Shown here: in pieces, positions 19,132-28,721 of the stretch
Numbering within the stretch: the stretch's first letter is position 1
Layout: each line of letters opens with the position of its first letter
DNA from: Diaphorobacter caeni
Lineage (GTDB): Bacteria > Pseudomonadota > Gammaproteobacteria > Burkholderiales > Burkholderiaceae_C
Length of the DNA stretch: 64,000 bases
Reading direction: 5' to 3'
Assembly (NCBI RefSeq): GCF_015354245.1
Contig: NZ_JADKYZ010000011.1
Span: 1 to 64,000, forward strand
Program-made: the position numbers and the translations under genes
The notes under the pieces: model-generated
Database searches by the model: none
The model's input: only the letters and a program-made list of their open reading frames with translations
What the model was told of the DNA's origin: nothing

Positions 19132-20352
19132 TCATGCACTTTTCATGCCAGAGACTGCAGTACAACCCGCAACGGCGCTGGCGATGGCCGCGAATCCAGC
19201 CTCGATTTCCTCCATCGACGTGGCGAACGACATGCGCAGAAATCCGGGGCATCCGTAAGACGTTCCATCGATCACGGCGACACCCGCCTCTTCGATGAAA
19301 AAGTTCATCACGTCCACATCGCTCTGCAGCGACTTGCCCATGGCGGTCTGCAGGCCCAGCAGCTGCTGCACGTTCACGAAGACGTAGAACGCACCGTCGG
19401 GCCGCACGCAGCTCAGACCGGGAATCCGCGCGATCAGTTCCATCACGCGATCACGGCGCGATTCAAACAGGCGGGCCGCTTCGCTCACGCACTGCTGCGG
19501 TCCGTCGAGCGCCACCACCGCGGCGGCCTGGCTCATCGCGCTCGCACAGGTGGTGCTTTGGGTGAGCAGAAGATTGATGCGCTTGACCAGTTCCACGGGA
19601 CCCGCGCCGTAGCCGATGCGCCAGCCGGTGAAGGCATAGGCCTTGGAGAGCCCATTGACCAGCAGCGTGCGCTCGCGCAGATCCGGCGCGATCTGCAGCG
19701 GCGACACGTGCTTGACGCCGTTGTAGACGAAGTGCTCGTAGATCTCGTCGGTCATCAGCCAGACCTGCGGATGGGCGCGCAGCACATTGCAGATGGCCTC
19801 GAGCTCGTCGCGCGTGTAGACCGCCCCGGACGGGTTGTTCGGCGTGTTCAGAATCAGCCAGCGGGTGCGCGGCGTGATGGCGGCGGCGAGTGCATCGGGC
19901 GCGAGCTTGAAGCCGCTTTCCTCGCTGCAGGCCACGATCACGGGCTTGGCCGCCTGCAGCGCGACCATGTCGGGATAGGACACCCAGAACGGTGCGGGCA
20001 CGATGACCTCGTCCCCTTCGTTGAGCGACGCGGCGAATGCGTTGTAGATGATGTGCTTGGCGCCGCAGCCCACGACGATCTCGTCGGTGCGAAAGCCCAG
20101 TTGGTTCTCGCGCTCGAGCTTGCGGGCGATCGCTGCGCGCAGCGCGGGCGTTCCGGCCGACGCGGTGTAGCGCGTCTGTCCGCTCTTGAGCGCGTCGATG
20201 CCGCCTTCGATGATGTGCGGAGCCGTGTCGAAATCGGGCTCTCCGATCGTGAAGTCGATCACCTTGCGGCCCTGGGCGCGCAGGGCGTCCACCTTGGCCT
20301 TGGCTGCCATGCTGGGCGAAGGTTTGACGGAGGCAAGACGTTCAGAAAACAA
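19132..20352 (-). CDS. Class I/II pyridoxal-phosphate aminotransferase
   Basis: Aspartate-aminotransferase-like enzyme of 406 residues. The fold-type I landmarks are present: FTIGEPDFDTAP near the N-terminus, NTPNNPSGAVY, the PLP-lysine segment NGLSKAYAFTGWRIGYG, and a late arginine (FLRMSFA). TTG at 20352 is chosen because it gives the family N-terminus and follows AAGGA; no ATG fits. It is divergent from the LysR gene and may convert the amino acid produced by the downstream pathway. Confidence 0.9.
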   Translation of the reverse strand: MFSERLASVKPSPSMAAKAKVDALRAQGRKVIDFTIGEPDFDTAPHIIEGGIDALKSGQTRYTASAGTPALRAAIARKLERENQLGFRTDEIVVGCGAKHIIYNAFAASLNEGDEVIVPAPFWVSYPDMVALQAAKPVIVACSEESGFKLAPDALAAAITPRTRWLILNTPNNPSGAVYTRDELEAICNVLRAHPQVWLMTDEIYEHFVYNGVKHVSPLQIAPDLRERTLLVNGLSKAYAFTGWRIGYGAGPVELVKRINLLLTQSTTCASAMSQAAAVVALDGPQQCVSEAARLFESRRDRVMELIARIPGLSCVRPDGAFYVFVNVQQLLGLQTAMGKSLQSDVDVMNFFIEEAGVAVIDGTSYGCPGFLRMSFATSMEEIEAGFAAIASAVAGCTAVSGMKSA

Positions 20353-20427
20353 GATGCTGTCCTTTACATGAAGAATGTGACCAGGGGATAAGCGCTTGGT
20401 GGAATTCTTGATGCACGAAGCAATAAA

Positions 20428-20439
20428 AAAAAGCGATAT
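20428..20439. promoter_or_regulatory. AT-rich motif shared with the RraA operon upstream region
   Basis: AAAAAGCGATAT lies in the LysR/aminotransferase intergenic region and is repeated on the minus strand at 24545-24556 upstream of the RraA-like operon. It is a candidate regulator site, possibly for the LysR protein encoded at 20500. This is inference from two occurrences. Confidence 0.35.
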
Positions 20440-20499
20440 TTAAGAATAAAATTGCATCACATTTTTCGATCACATAAGAGATTTCCCGAAGGCCGCGCC

Positions 20500-21402
20500 A
20501 TGATGACTTTCAAGCAACTCGAAGCGATCTACTGGGTCACGCAGCTCGGTGGCTTCTCGCAGGCGGCGGACAAGCTGCACACCACGCAGTCCGCCATATC
20601 CAAGCGGGTGCAGGAGCTGGAGACGCTGTTCAATCTGCCCCTCTTCGACCGCACGCAGCGCACCTCGCGCCTCACCGAAAAAGGAGAGGAGATGTACATG
20701 GTGGCCAAGAAGCTGCTGGAGCAGCGCGACGCGGCCGTGAACCAGTTCACCTCGTCGCAGGAAGTGGTGCGCCGTCTGCGCATCGGCGTGACCGAGCTCA
20801 CAGCGATGACCTGGCTGCCGCGCCTCGTCAATCTGGTGCAGATGCACCATCCGCGCGTGGTGCTCGAGCCCGATGTGGACATGAGCATGATGCTGCGCGA
20901 CAAGCTGCTCGCCAACGAGGTGGATGTGATCTTCGTGCCGGACTCGTGCAAGGACGAGCGCTTCACCACGCGGCGCCTGGGCGTGGTCGAGAACGCGTGG
21001 ATGTGCAAGCCGGGCACCTTCGACGGCATGAAGATCAAGCGCCTGCACGACCTGTCGTCACACACCTTTCTCACGCAGGGCGACAAGTCGGGCACGGGCG
21101 TGCTCTACAACCAGTGGCTGGGGTCGGTCAACATGCACCCGACCAGCACCATCGTCTGCAACAGCCTGCTGGCCATCATCGGCATGACGGTCTCGGGCCT
21201 GGGCTTCAGCTATCTGCCGCGGCAATGCGTGGAGCCGCTGGTGCAATCGAAGTTTCTCGAGGTCCTCAAGATCAGCCCCGCTCTGCCCAAGACCAACTAT
21301 GTCGCCGCCTACAAGAGCGATCAGCGCAGCACGCTGATCTCCTCCATCGTGCTGCTCGCGCAGGAAAGCTGCGACTTCTCGCGCGCGCTTCAGACGACCT
21401 GA
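20500..21402 (+). CDS. LysR-family transcriptional regulator
   Basis: LysR-type regulator of 300 residues. The N-terminal helix-turn-helix is FSQAADKLHTTQSAISKRVQELE, and the effector-binding domain follows. ATG 20500 gives the standard N-terminus; the frame is open to 20452 but that part is not protein-like. It is divergent from the aminotransferase gene, which it probably controls. The effector is unknown. Confidence 0.92.
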   Translation: MMTFKQLEAIYWVTQLGGFSQAADKLHTTQSAISKRVQELETLFNLPLFDRTQRTSRLTEKGEEMYMVAKKLLEQRDAAVNQFTSSQEVVRRLRIGVTELTAMTWLPRLVNLVQMHHPRVVLEPDVDMSMMLRDKLLANEVDVIFVPDSCKDERFTTRRLGVVENAWMCKPGTFDGMKIKRLHDLSSHTFLTQGDKSGTGVLYNQWLGSVNMHPTSTIVCNSLLAIIGMTVSGLGFSYLPRQCVEPLVQSKFLEVLKISPALPKTNYVAAYKSDQRSTLISSIVLLAQESCDFSRALQTT

Positions 21403-21437
21403 GATCGTCAACACGCTCAGAGAAATCCCAGCTCCCC

Positions 21438-22754
21438 TCAAAGAATCAGGATTGCGCGGAAGTCGTTGACGTTGGTGTTCGTCGGCCCGGTGATGAACAG
21501 GTCGCCGATGGCATCGAAGAAGCCGTAGGAGTCGTTGCGATCCATGCAGTCCGCGATGCGCATGCCTTGCGCCGCGGCGCGCTGCAGGGTGTCGGGCGTG
21601 ACGAATGCACCGGCGTTGTCCTCCACACCGTCGATGCCATCCGTATCTGCGGCGAGCGCCCATACGCCGGCCTGCCCCTTGAGCGCGAGGCCAAGTCCCA
21701 TGCAGAACTCGCCAGCCCGCCCTCCCCGCCCGCCGGGCGAGCCAGGGGCTCGCTCACGCACGGTGACCGTGGTTTCGCCCCCCGAGAGCACCACGCAGGG
21801 TCTTGCGAAGGGCTCTCCCCGCAGAGCGATCGAGCGCGCGAGCGCCGCATGCACCTTGCCGACTTCGCGCGATTCACCCTCCATCTCGTCGCTGAGAATG
21901 TGCACGCTGACGCCCGCCTCCCGCGCCACCTGTGCGGCCGCTTCCAGTGATTGCCGGGGCGTCGCGATCAGGTGATGGACGTGAGCAGCGAACACCGAGT
22001 CGCCGGGCTTGGGCGTCTCGAGATCCCCGCGCTCCAGACTTGCGCGCACGGCCAGCGGCACCTCGATGCGGTAGCGGTCGAGAACCGCCAGAGCCTGCGC
22101 GCAGGTGCTGGCATCCGCCACCGTCGGGCCACTGGCGATCACGGACAGGTCGTCGCCAGGCACATCGCTGATCGCCAGCGTCAGCAGCTTCGCCGCTCCG
22201 CAAGCCGCCGCAAGACGGCCGCCCTTGATGCGCGAGAGATGCTTGCGCACGCAGTTCATCTCCGAGATGTCCGCACCCGAGGCCAGCAATTGCCGATTGA
22301 TGCGCTGCTTGTCCGCCAGCGTCAGTCCCTCGGCGGGCAGGGTCAGGAGCGACGAGCCACCGCCGGAGATCAGGCAGATGACCAGATCGTCCGCGCAGAG
22401 GCCCCGCAGCGTTTGCAGCATGCGCCCGGCCGCCGCGTGACCTGCGGCATCCGGCACCGGGTGCGCGGCTTCCACGATCTCCACGCGCGCACGCAGCCCT
22501 TCGGGACGCGGCGGCACATGGCCGTAGCGCGTGACCACCAGCCCCGAGAGCGGCGCGTCCTCCGGCCACAGGGCCTCGAGTGCATGCACCATCGACGCAC
22601 CGGCCTTGCCCGCGCCCACCACCACCGTGCGGCCCTTGGGCGGCGAAGGCAGGGAGCCCGCCAGATTCGCGAGCGGCAGCGCGCGCAGCACGGCCGCTTG
22701 ATAAAGGTGTGCCAGAAAGGCACGCGGGTCCGTTGTAGTCAGCGGCATGTCCAT
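21438..22754 (-). CDS. ttuD: Glycerate 2-kinase / MOFRL-family protein
   Basis: Class II glycerate kinase of 438 residues, long annotated as hydroxypyruvate reductase TtuD. Family segments include VVVGAGKAGASMVHALE, LISGGGSSLLTLPA and the C-terminal MOFRL region VLSGGETTVTV with ALAADTDGIDG. It is the last gene of a three-gene sugar-acid operon. It likely phosphorylates D-glycerate made by the preceding reductase. Confidence 0.9.
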   Translation of the reverse strand: MDMPLTTTDPRAFLAHLYQAAVLRALPLANLAGSLPSPPKGRTVVVGAGKAGASMVHALEALWPEDAPLSGLVVTRYGHVPPRPEGLRARVEIVEAAHPVPDAAGHAAAGRMLQTLRGLCADDLVICLISGGGSSLLTLPAEGLTLADKQRINRQLLASGADISEMNCVRKHLSRIKGGRLAAACGAAKLLTLAISDVPGDDLSVIASGPTVADASTCAQALAVLDRYRIEVPLAVRASLERGDLETPKPGDSVFAAHVHHLIATPRQSLEAAAQVAREAGVSVHILSDEMEGESREVGKVHAALARSIALRGEPFARPCVVLSGGETTVTVRERAPGSPGGRGGRAGEFCMGLGLALKGQAGVWALAADTDGIDGVEDNAGAFVTPDTLQRAAAQGMRIADCMDRNDSYGFFDAIGDLFITGPTNTNVNDFRAILIL

Positions 22755-22766
22755 CGGGCGCAGGCG

Positions 22767-23723
22767 TCAGGCGCCCATGACGTTGCGCGGTTCGCCGCGC
22801 ACGAAGGCTTCGATGTTGTCGACCAGCTGATCGGCCAGCGTCTGTATCGCCTCTTCGCTCGCCCAGGCCACATGCGGCGTGAGAATGAAGTTGGGACGTG
22901 ACGCGAGCAGCATGAGGGGATGGTCCATGGGTGGTGGCTCCACCGACACCACGTCGAACGCAGCGCCGCTGATCTGTCCGGCATCGAGCGCCGCGCCGAT
23001 GGCCGACTCGTCCACCAGACCACCGCGCGCGGTGTTGATCAGCAGCGGCTTTTTCTTCATCAGCGCGAATTCCGGAGCGCCGATCATGTTGCGCGTCGCG
23101 GGCATGAGCGGGCAGTGCAGCGTGAGCACGTCGGATTCGGCCAGCGTCTGCTCGAACGGCGTGTAGAGCGAGCCCTGCCCGGTCACGCCCTTGAAGCCCG
23201 CGAACAGCACGCGCATGCCGAGTGCCCGACCCATCGCCGCCGTGGCCTGTCCGAGCACGCCATCGCCGATCACCCCCAGCGTGGAGCCCGCGAGATCGCG
23301 GATGGGATGGTCGAAAAAGCAGAACTGATCGGCCTCGATCCAACGCCCTGCCTTGACCGCGTCGCGATACGCGCAGATGCTGCGGCGCAGGGCGAAGATC
23401 AGCGCGAATGTGTGTTCCGGAACGGTGTTCACCGCATAGTTGCGGATATTGCTCACCACGATCCCGCGCTCACGGCAGGCGGCTATGTCCACGTTGTCCG
23501 TGCCGGTGGCGGCCACGGCCACCATCTTCAGGTTCGGCGCGGCTTCGATGGCCGCACGGTCCATGCGCACCTTGTTCACGATGACGATGTCCGCATCCGC
23601 CATCCGCGCGGCGACCTCGGCGGGGCCGGTGCGGTCGTACACGGCCAGCTCGTGCGCGAACGCCGGCTCGCGCAGCACCGTCTGCGGGCACAGCGTGGCG
23701 CGGTCGAGAAAGCGGATCTTCAT
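22767..23723 (-). CDS. D-2-hydroxyacid dehydrogenase (glycerate/hydroxypyruvate type)
   Basis: NAD(P)-dependent D-2-hydroxyacid dehydrogenase of 318 residues. The nucleotide site is GVIGDGVLGQATAAMG; the catalytic arginine is in NTARGGLVDES and the histidine in LTPHVAWASEEA. It overlaps the RraA-like gene by four bases and precedes glycerate kinase by 12. The context fits reduction of hydroxypyruvate or glyoxylate. Confidence 0.9.
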   Translation of the reverse strand: MKIRFLDRATLCPQTVLREPAFAHELAVYDRTGPAEVAARMADADIVIVNKVRMDRAAIEAAPNLKMVAVAATGTDNVDIAACRERGIVVSNIRNYAVNTVPEHTFALIFALRRSICAYRDAVKAGRWIEADQFCFFDHPIRDLAGSTLGVIGDGVLGQATAAMGRALGMRVLFAGFKGVTGQGSLYTPFEQTLAESDVLTLHCPLMPATRNMIGAPEFALMKKKPLLINTARGGLVDESAIGAALDAGQISGAAFDVVSVEPPPMDHPLMLLASRPNFILTPHVAWASEEAIQTLADQLVDNIEAFVRGEPRNVMGA

Positions 23724-24400
23724 GCCGGAACCTCGACGCCCAGTCGCTTGAGCGCGGCGTCGATCCACTGGGTGTCCAGAGTGCCCGCCTCGATCTCGCG
23801 AATCGTCACCTGCTCCGCCTCCTGCTTGCCGCGCGTGGCCGCCAGCAGCGCCTCGGCCTCGTCGATGGGCACGCACAGCAGGCCGTCGGCATCGCCCAGA
23901 ATCAGATCGCCGGGGTTGATGACCATGCCGTTCAGCGCGATCGGCACGTTGATGGAGCCCGGTCCGTCCTTGTACGGACCGCGGTGCGTCACCCCAGCCG
24001 CATAGACCGGGAACGTGCCCGCGCCGATCGCGTCCACGTCACGGATCGCGCCATTCATCACGAAGCCCGCGATCCCGTTCTTGATGGCGGTGGCCACCAT
24101 CAGTTCGCCGATCAGCGCGTTGGTCACGTCGCCGCCCGCATCCACCACGATCACATCGCCCGGCTTCGCCATGTGCAGCGCCTTGTGGATCATGAGGTTG
24201 TCGCCGGGCCGGGCCTTCACGGTGAACGCCGGTCCCGCCAGCACGCCCTTGGAGTGATACGGCCGCAGGCTGGCCCCTCCCGCGGTCATCCGCGACATGC
24301 AGTCGCTCACATTCGCCACCGGCAACACGCGAAACGCTTCGACGATCTGTGGGTCCACCCGGCGGGTGAGTGTGCAAATTTGAAATCCGTTCATTTCCAT
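23720..24400 (-). CDS. RraA-like aldolase/decarboxylase
   Basis: RraA/HMG-aldolase family protein of 226 residues. Hallmarks are GDVIVVDAGGDVTNALIGEL and the GAIRDVDAI motif whose Arg-Asp pair binds substrate and metal in the 4-hydroxy-4-methyl-2-oxoglutarate aldolase group. ATG 24400 is preferred; ATG 24394 is possible. As first gene of the operon it may cleave a branched keto-acid or act as an oxaloacetate decarboxylase; the exact substrate is not visible. Confidence 0.85.
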   Translation of the reverse strand: MEMNGFQICTLTRRVDPQIVEAFRVLPVANVSDCMSRMTAGGASLRPYHSKGVLAGPAFTVKARPGDNLMIHKALHMAKPGDVIVVDAGGDVTNALIGELMVATAIKNGIAGFVMNGAIRDVDAIGAGTFPVYAAGVTHRGPYKDGPGSINVPIALNGMVINPGDLILGDADGLLCVPIDEAEALLAATRGKQEAEQVTIREIEAGTLDTQWIDAALKRLGVEVPA

Positions 24401-24518
24401 TGACTTTCGTTTCGGTTCTGACGCCCGTGCGAAATGGGGGCGAGAAGTCATGCCGACCTTGGAGCGGAGATCCACTGTGCAGGTCGGCAACAAAAGTGTA
24501 GGAAAGGGGAATGGAGAA

Positions 24519-24556
24519 AAAAAGCGAATTTAATTTCTGTTTTTATATCGCTTTTT
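24519..24556. promoter_or_regulatory. AT-rich dyad between polB and the RraA operon
   Basis: AAAAAGCGA (24519-24527) and TCGCTTTTT (24548-24556) form a nine-base inverted repeat around an AT-rich loop. It could terminate polB, because a T-run follows on either strand, or be an operator, because half of it repeats the motif at 20428-20439. The two readings cannot be separated by eye. Confidence 0.5.
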
Positions 24557-24592
24557 GTTATGTTTAATTACCCGACACTGGGCGAACATCCG

Positions 24593-26965
24593 TCAAAACA
24601 GCTCCCCTTGAGCGGAAGTCAGGCTGACGAAATCCTCGCCCAGCGGCACGAGGATCGAGTCCGCGATCGGCTGGATCTGCTTGCTCAGATAGTGTTCGTA
24701 GTCGATGCGTGCGCGGCGCACTTCCAGGGGCTCCGGACCATTGCGGGTCATGACGTACTGGATCCAGCCGCCATTCTGGTATTGGGCGGGCCGCTGAAGG
24801 CGTGCGTTGTATTCGTCGGCGATGCGGGCGGCGCGGACCTGCGGCGGGACGTTCGCTACATAGGCATCGAGGCGGTGACGCAGGCGCTTGCGGTAGATGA
24901 GCAGATCGTCCATGTGCCCCGCGAGCGTGGCGCGCGCGTACTCGATCACGAACTCCCGATAGGGTGCGCCCTGAAAGACGCGCGAGAGCAGGCCCTCCTG
25001 GAACTGGCGCGCGAGCGGCGTCCAGTCGCTGCGCGCCATCTCCAGTCCGCGGTAGACCATGGCCTCGTTGCCGACGGCGTCGACGCTCAGGCCCGCGTAA
25101 CGCTTTTTGCTGCCCACGTCCGATCCCCGAATCGTGGGCATGAAGAATTTCCTGTAGTGCGTATCGAACTCGATTTCGAGAAAGCTCGTCAGGTCCTGCT
25201 CTTCCTGCAGCGTGCGCGTCCACCAGGCGTTGATGTCCGTGGCCAGCTCGGCGGCCACCGCGTGGGCCGCTTCGTTGGTGTGGGTGCGCTTGAGCCAGAT
25301 GAAGATGGAATCCGTGTCGCCGTAGATGACCTCGTAGCCGCGCTTTTCGACCAGATCCCGGGTGACCTTCACCATCTCGTGGCCACGCAGGGTGATCGCC
25401 GAGATCAGATCGGGGTTGAAGAAACGGCACTCCGACGCGCCCAGAACCCCGGCGAACGAATTCATCACGAGCTTGAGGGCCTGCGACAGCGGTTCGTTCT
25501 TCACGCGTTTGGCCTCGTCCCGCGCGCGCCACAGCGTGGTCACGATTTCCGGCAGACAATGCTTCTCGCGCGAGAACAGCGTGTCCCTTGGGCCCTTGAT
25601 GAGGCTCTCCATCTGGTCCACATGCTGCCCCTCGGCCAGACCGACCGGGTCCACGAGGAAAGTGCGGATGATCGAGGGATACAGACTCTTGTAGTCGAGC
25701 ACCACCACGGAGTCGTAGAAGCCGGGCCTGGAGTCCATCACATAGCCACCGGGCGAGGACTTGCCCTGCACGTCGCCCACGCTCGGGGCCACGTAGCCGA
25801 GCCGATGCATGCGCGGCAGATAGTGGTGGCTGAACGCGGCGATGGAGCCGCCGAAGTGGTCGATCTGCAGACCCGTGGCATGGGCGCGCTCCATCGCGAA
25901 CTGCAGGAGCTTCGCCTTCTCGAAGATGCGCAGCACGAGCTCGCAGTCGCGGATGTTGTAGACGGCGAGCGCCGGTTTGTCCTCCTGGAAGCGGCGCTCG
26001 ATCTCCGCCATCTTGTCGTATTCGTCACCGATGGCCTTGCCTTCGCCCAGCAGCTCCTGTGCCACGTTCTCGAGGCTGAACGAAGGGAAACTCCAGACCG
26101 CCGCTCTCAGGGCCTCGATGCCGTCGATGACCGCCCTGCCCGGCATGGGCGCGAAAAGATAGCCTTGCTTGCCCGGATGCGTGCGCCAGGCGATGGGCCG
26201 ACGCTCGCGGCCAAGGAGCAGCGGCGTCGCGCATTCGTCGGCCGCTTTCTGCAGCACGCGCAGATCGAACTGAATGACGTTCCATCCGATGATGACGTCG
26301 GGATCATTGCGGGCAAACCAGTCGTTGAGGCTGTCGATCAGGTCCTTGCGGGTTGGGCAGTAGACCAACGAGAATCCGGCCGGCTGCGTCGATTCCGCAG
26401 AAGGCTCGCCGAGCATGAACACCACCCGCTCGGGCAGGCCATCCAGCGCGATGGAATACAGGTCCTGATGCTGGCTGGTCTCGATGTCCAGCGACACAAC
26501 TTTGAGCTGGGGGCGGAAATCGGGCGCTGGCAGCAGCCGGCAATCCACCAGCGTGGCGTTGTCGACCCGCCCGCCCTCCCAGCGCACGCCCGCCGTGATG
26601 AAACGCTCCATCAGATGGCGCTCATGCGGACGGACGTCGGATTCGAGCAGCGATATGCCCAGCGGCTGCAGCGCGCGCGCAAGCCGCCCGAGCTGGCGGA
26701 AACGCCTGGAATAGACGCCCAGAACCGGCGCCTGCTGAAAGGTCTTGAGCTCCAGCTCCCGCAACTCCACGTCAGGCACGCCGCCCAGCTGCGCCCGCAC
26801 CGCCGCTTCGTGGCGGGCCTCGACGAAGGCGACCGATGTCTGGGCCGTCAGCAGCACCTTCACGGGGCCGGTCTCCGTCGCCAGCCAGTATTCGATTTCG
26901 GCGCCCGCTGGCGTGTCACGCCAATGGCGGGTCAGGAGAAAGCCTTGGCGGTTGGAGGGCAGCAC
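24593..26965 (-). CDS. polB: DNA polymerase II
   Basis: Family B DNA polymerase of 790 residues (E. coli PolB has 783), used in translesion synthesis and replication restart. The exonuclease motif VVSLDIETSQ has D160 and E162; the polymerase motifs are DYKSLYPSIIR, KLVMNSFAG and YGDTDS. The GTG start at 26965 gives the conserved opening GFLLTRHWRDTP. It appears monocistronic. Confidence 0.95.
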   Translation of the reverse strand: MLPSNRQGFLLTRHWRDTPAGAEIEYWLATETGPVKVLLTAQTSVAFVEARHEAAVRAQLGGVPDVELRELELKTFQQAPVLGVYSRRFRQLGRLARALQPLGISLLESDVRPHERHLMERFITAGVRWEGGRVDNATLVDCRLLPAPDFRPQLKVVSLDIETSQHQDLYSIALDGLPERVVFMLGEPSAESTQPAGFSLVYCPTRKDLIDSLNDWFARNDPDVIIGWNVIQFDLRVLQKAADECATPLLLGRERRPIAWRTHPGKQGYLFAPMPGRAVIDGIEALRAAVWSFPSFSLENVAQELLGEGKAIGDEYDKMAEIERRFQEDKPALAVYNIRDCELVLRIFEKAKLLQFAMERAHATGLQIDHFGGSIAAFSHHYLPRMHRLGYVAPSVGDVQGKSSPGGYVMDSRPGFYDSVVVLDYKSLYPSIIRTFLVDPVGLAEGQHVDQMESLIKGPRDTLFSREKHCLPEIVTTLWRARDEAKRVKNEPLSQALKLVMNSFAGVLGASECRFFNPDLISAITLRGHEMVKVTRDLVEKRGYEVIYGDTDSIFIWLKRTHTNEAAHAVAAELATDINAWWTRTLQEEQDLTSFLEIEFDTHYRKFFMPTIRGSDVGSKKRYAGLSVDAVGNEAMVYRGLEMARSDWTPLARQFQEGLLSRVFQGAPYREFVIEYARATLAGHMDDLLIYRKRLRHRLDAYVANVPPQVRAARIADEYNARLQRPAQYQNGGWIQYVMTRNGPEPLEVRRARIDYEHYLSKQIQPIADSILVPLGEDFVSLTSAQGELF

Positions 26966-27206
26966 GAACGTTGAAACAGCGCGGATGTATGACGAAGGGG
27001 ATGGCTATTGTCGGTCATGCGGACGCAGTTGCGGTGCATCCGGGCCCACCAAACGCCCACGCCAATCCTCACCGGAGTTGCTTTGCTGAAGTCCTTGTGC
27101 CCTTCTAAATTGCAAGGTCAGCTCAAGATATGTAATCCGAATTTATTGCATTCTCGAAGTGCCCGCCAACCAATGTGAGAACGGTGGAATGGCACTTGCC
27201 CTGGGC

Positions 27207-28607
27207 TCAGTCCTTGAGCAGCCGCGCCTTCACTGTGCGGCCCTTGATCCGCCCGCTGTTGAGTCCGGCGACCACGTCGTGCGCGATCTTGCGGTCCACC
27301 GCCACGTAGGTGGCGAACTCATTGATGTCGATCTTGCCCACCTGCTCGCGGGTGTAGCCGAGGTCTGCGGTGAGCGCGCCGAGCACGTCGCCCGGGCGGA
27401 TCTTGTCCTTGCGGCTGGCGTTGATGTGGATGGTCGCCTTCGACGGCAGAAGGCGCCCGCCTGACGCCGGTGTCAACTCATCGAGCGGGTACCAGACCGA
27501 GGCGCTGCCCTGCAGCTGCTCGATGCGACCGACCGACCCCATTTCGTCGAGCGTCGACAGGTTGAGCGCCAGCCCCTTCTGCCCGGCGCGGCCCGTGCGG
27601 CCGATGCGGTGCACATGCACTTCGGGGTCGGGCGTCACGTCCACGTTGATGACGGCGGCCAGATTGGTGACATCCAGCCCGCGGGCCGCCACGTCGGTGG
27701 CGACCAGCACGGAGCAGCTGCCGTTCACGAAGCGCACCAGCACCTGATCGCGATCGCGCTGCTCCAGATCGCCGTGCAGCTCCAGCGCGCTGTAGCCCTG
27801 CGCCTGCAGCAGCTCCGCAAGCGCCCGGCAGCGCGCCTTGGTATTGCAGAAGGCCAGCGTGCTCTCCGGCCGAAAATGCTCCAGCAGACGCGCCACCGAG
27901 GGCAGCCGCTGGTCCGCTTCCACCTCGTACCAACGCTGCTCGATCTGCTCGCCGCTGTGCTGCGCGGCCACTTTGACGGTCACCGGATCGCGCATGAACC
28001 GCGCCGCCAGATTGGCGATGCCTTCCGGATAGGTTGCCGAGAACAGCAGGGTCTGCCGCTGGGCGGGACACTGCTTGGCGACTTTGGCGATGTCATCGAC
28101 GAAACCCATGTCGAGCATGCGGTCCGCCTCGTCCAGCACCAGCGTGGACAGCGCATCGAGGCGCATGTTGCCCCGCTCCAGATGGTCGATGACGCGGCCG
28201 GGCGTGCCGACGACCACGTGCGCCCCATTCTCCAGACTGGCGGTTTGCCCGCGCAGCGGAACGCCACCCGACAGGGTCACCACCTTGACGTTGTCTTCCG
28301 CGCGCGCCAGACGACGAATCTCGGTCGTCACCTGATCGGCCAGCTCGCGGGTGGGGCACAGCACCAGCCCCTGGACCGAGAACACACGCACGTCGAGCTT
28401 GGCCAGCAGCGCCAGCGCAAAGGCGGCGGTCTTGCCACTGCCCGTCTTCGCCTGCGCGATCACGTCCCTGCCCTGCAGCGCAGGGGGCAGGCTGGCGGCC
28501 TGAATGGCCGTCATTTCAAGATAGCCGAGCCGCTGAAGATTGGTGAGCGCCGCAGGCGAAAGCGCAAGCTGGTCGAAGGAAAGAGGGGAAGCCGGAGAAA
28601 GAGTCAT
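27207..28607 (-). CDS. dbpA: ATP-dependent RNA helicase DbpA
   Basis: DEAD-box helicase of 466 residues for 50S ribosome assembly. Motifs in order are AKTGSGKT, PTRELA, LDEADRML, FSATYP, and HRIGRTGRAG. The C-terminal RNA-binding domain (ATIHINASRKDKIRPGDV and onward) is typical of DbpA, which targets hairpin 92 of 23S rRNA. No operon partner is evident. Confidence 0.93.
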   Translation of the reverse strand: MTLSPASPLSFDQLALSPAALTNLQRLGYLEMTAIQAASLPPALQGRDVIAQAKTGSGKTAAFALALLAKLDVRVFSVQGLVLCPTRELADQVTTEIRRLARAEDNVKVVTLSGGVPLRGQTASLENGAHVVVGTPGRVIDHLERGNMRLDALSTLVLDEADRMLDMGFVDDIAKVAKQCPAQRQTLLFSATYPEGIANLAARFMRDPVTVKVAAQHSGEQIEQRWYEVEADQRLPSVARLLEHFRPESTLAFCNTKARCRALAELLQAQGYSALELHGDLEQRDRDQVLVRFVNGSCSVLVATDVAARGLDVTNLAAVINVDVTPDPEVHVHRIGRTGRAGQKGLALNLSTLDEMGSVGRIEQLQGSASVWYPLDELTPASGGRLLPSKATIHINASRKDKIRPGDVLGALTADLGYTREQVGKIDINEFATYVAVDRKIAHDVVAGLNSGRIKGRTVKARLLKD

Positions 28608-28721
28608 GCCGGCATCTTACGCAGGGATTCCCGCCAAGGAGGAACGACGCGATAAAGTCAAGCGGCCCGCCATGGCTTGTTCATCCCTGCGCCTCGAGTG
28701 AACAAGCCATTGAGCCAACGT

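Noticed and set aside
24434..26974. 846-codon plus-strand frame opposite polB
   Set aside because: It is antisense to a polymerase with all motifs; its composition (many His, Arg, Val, Asp) is typical of a shadow frame.
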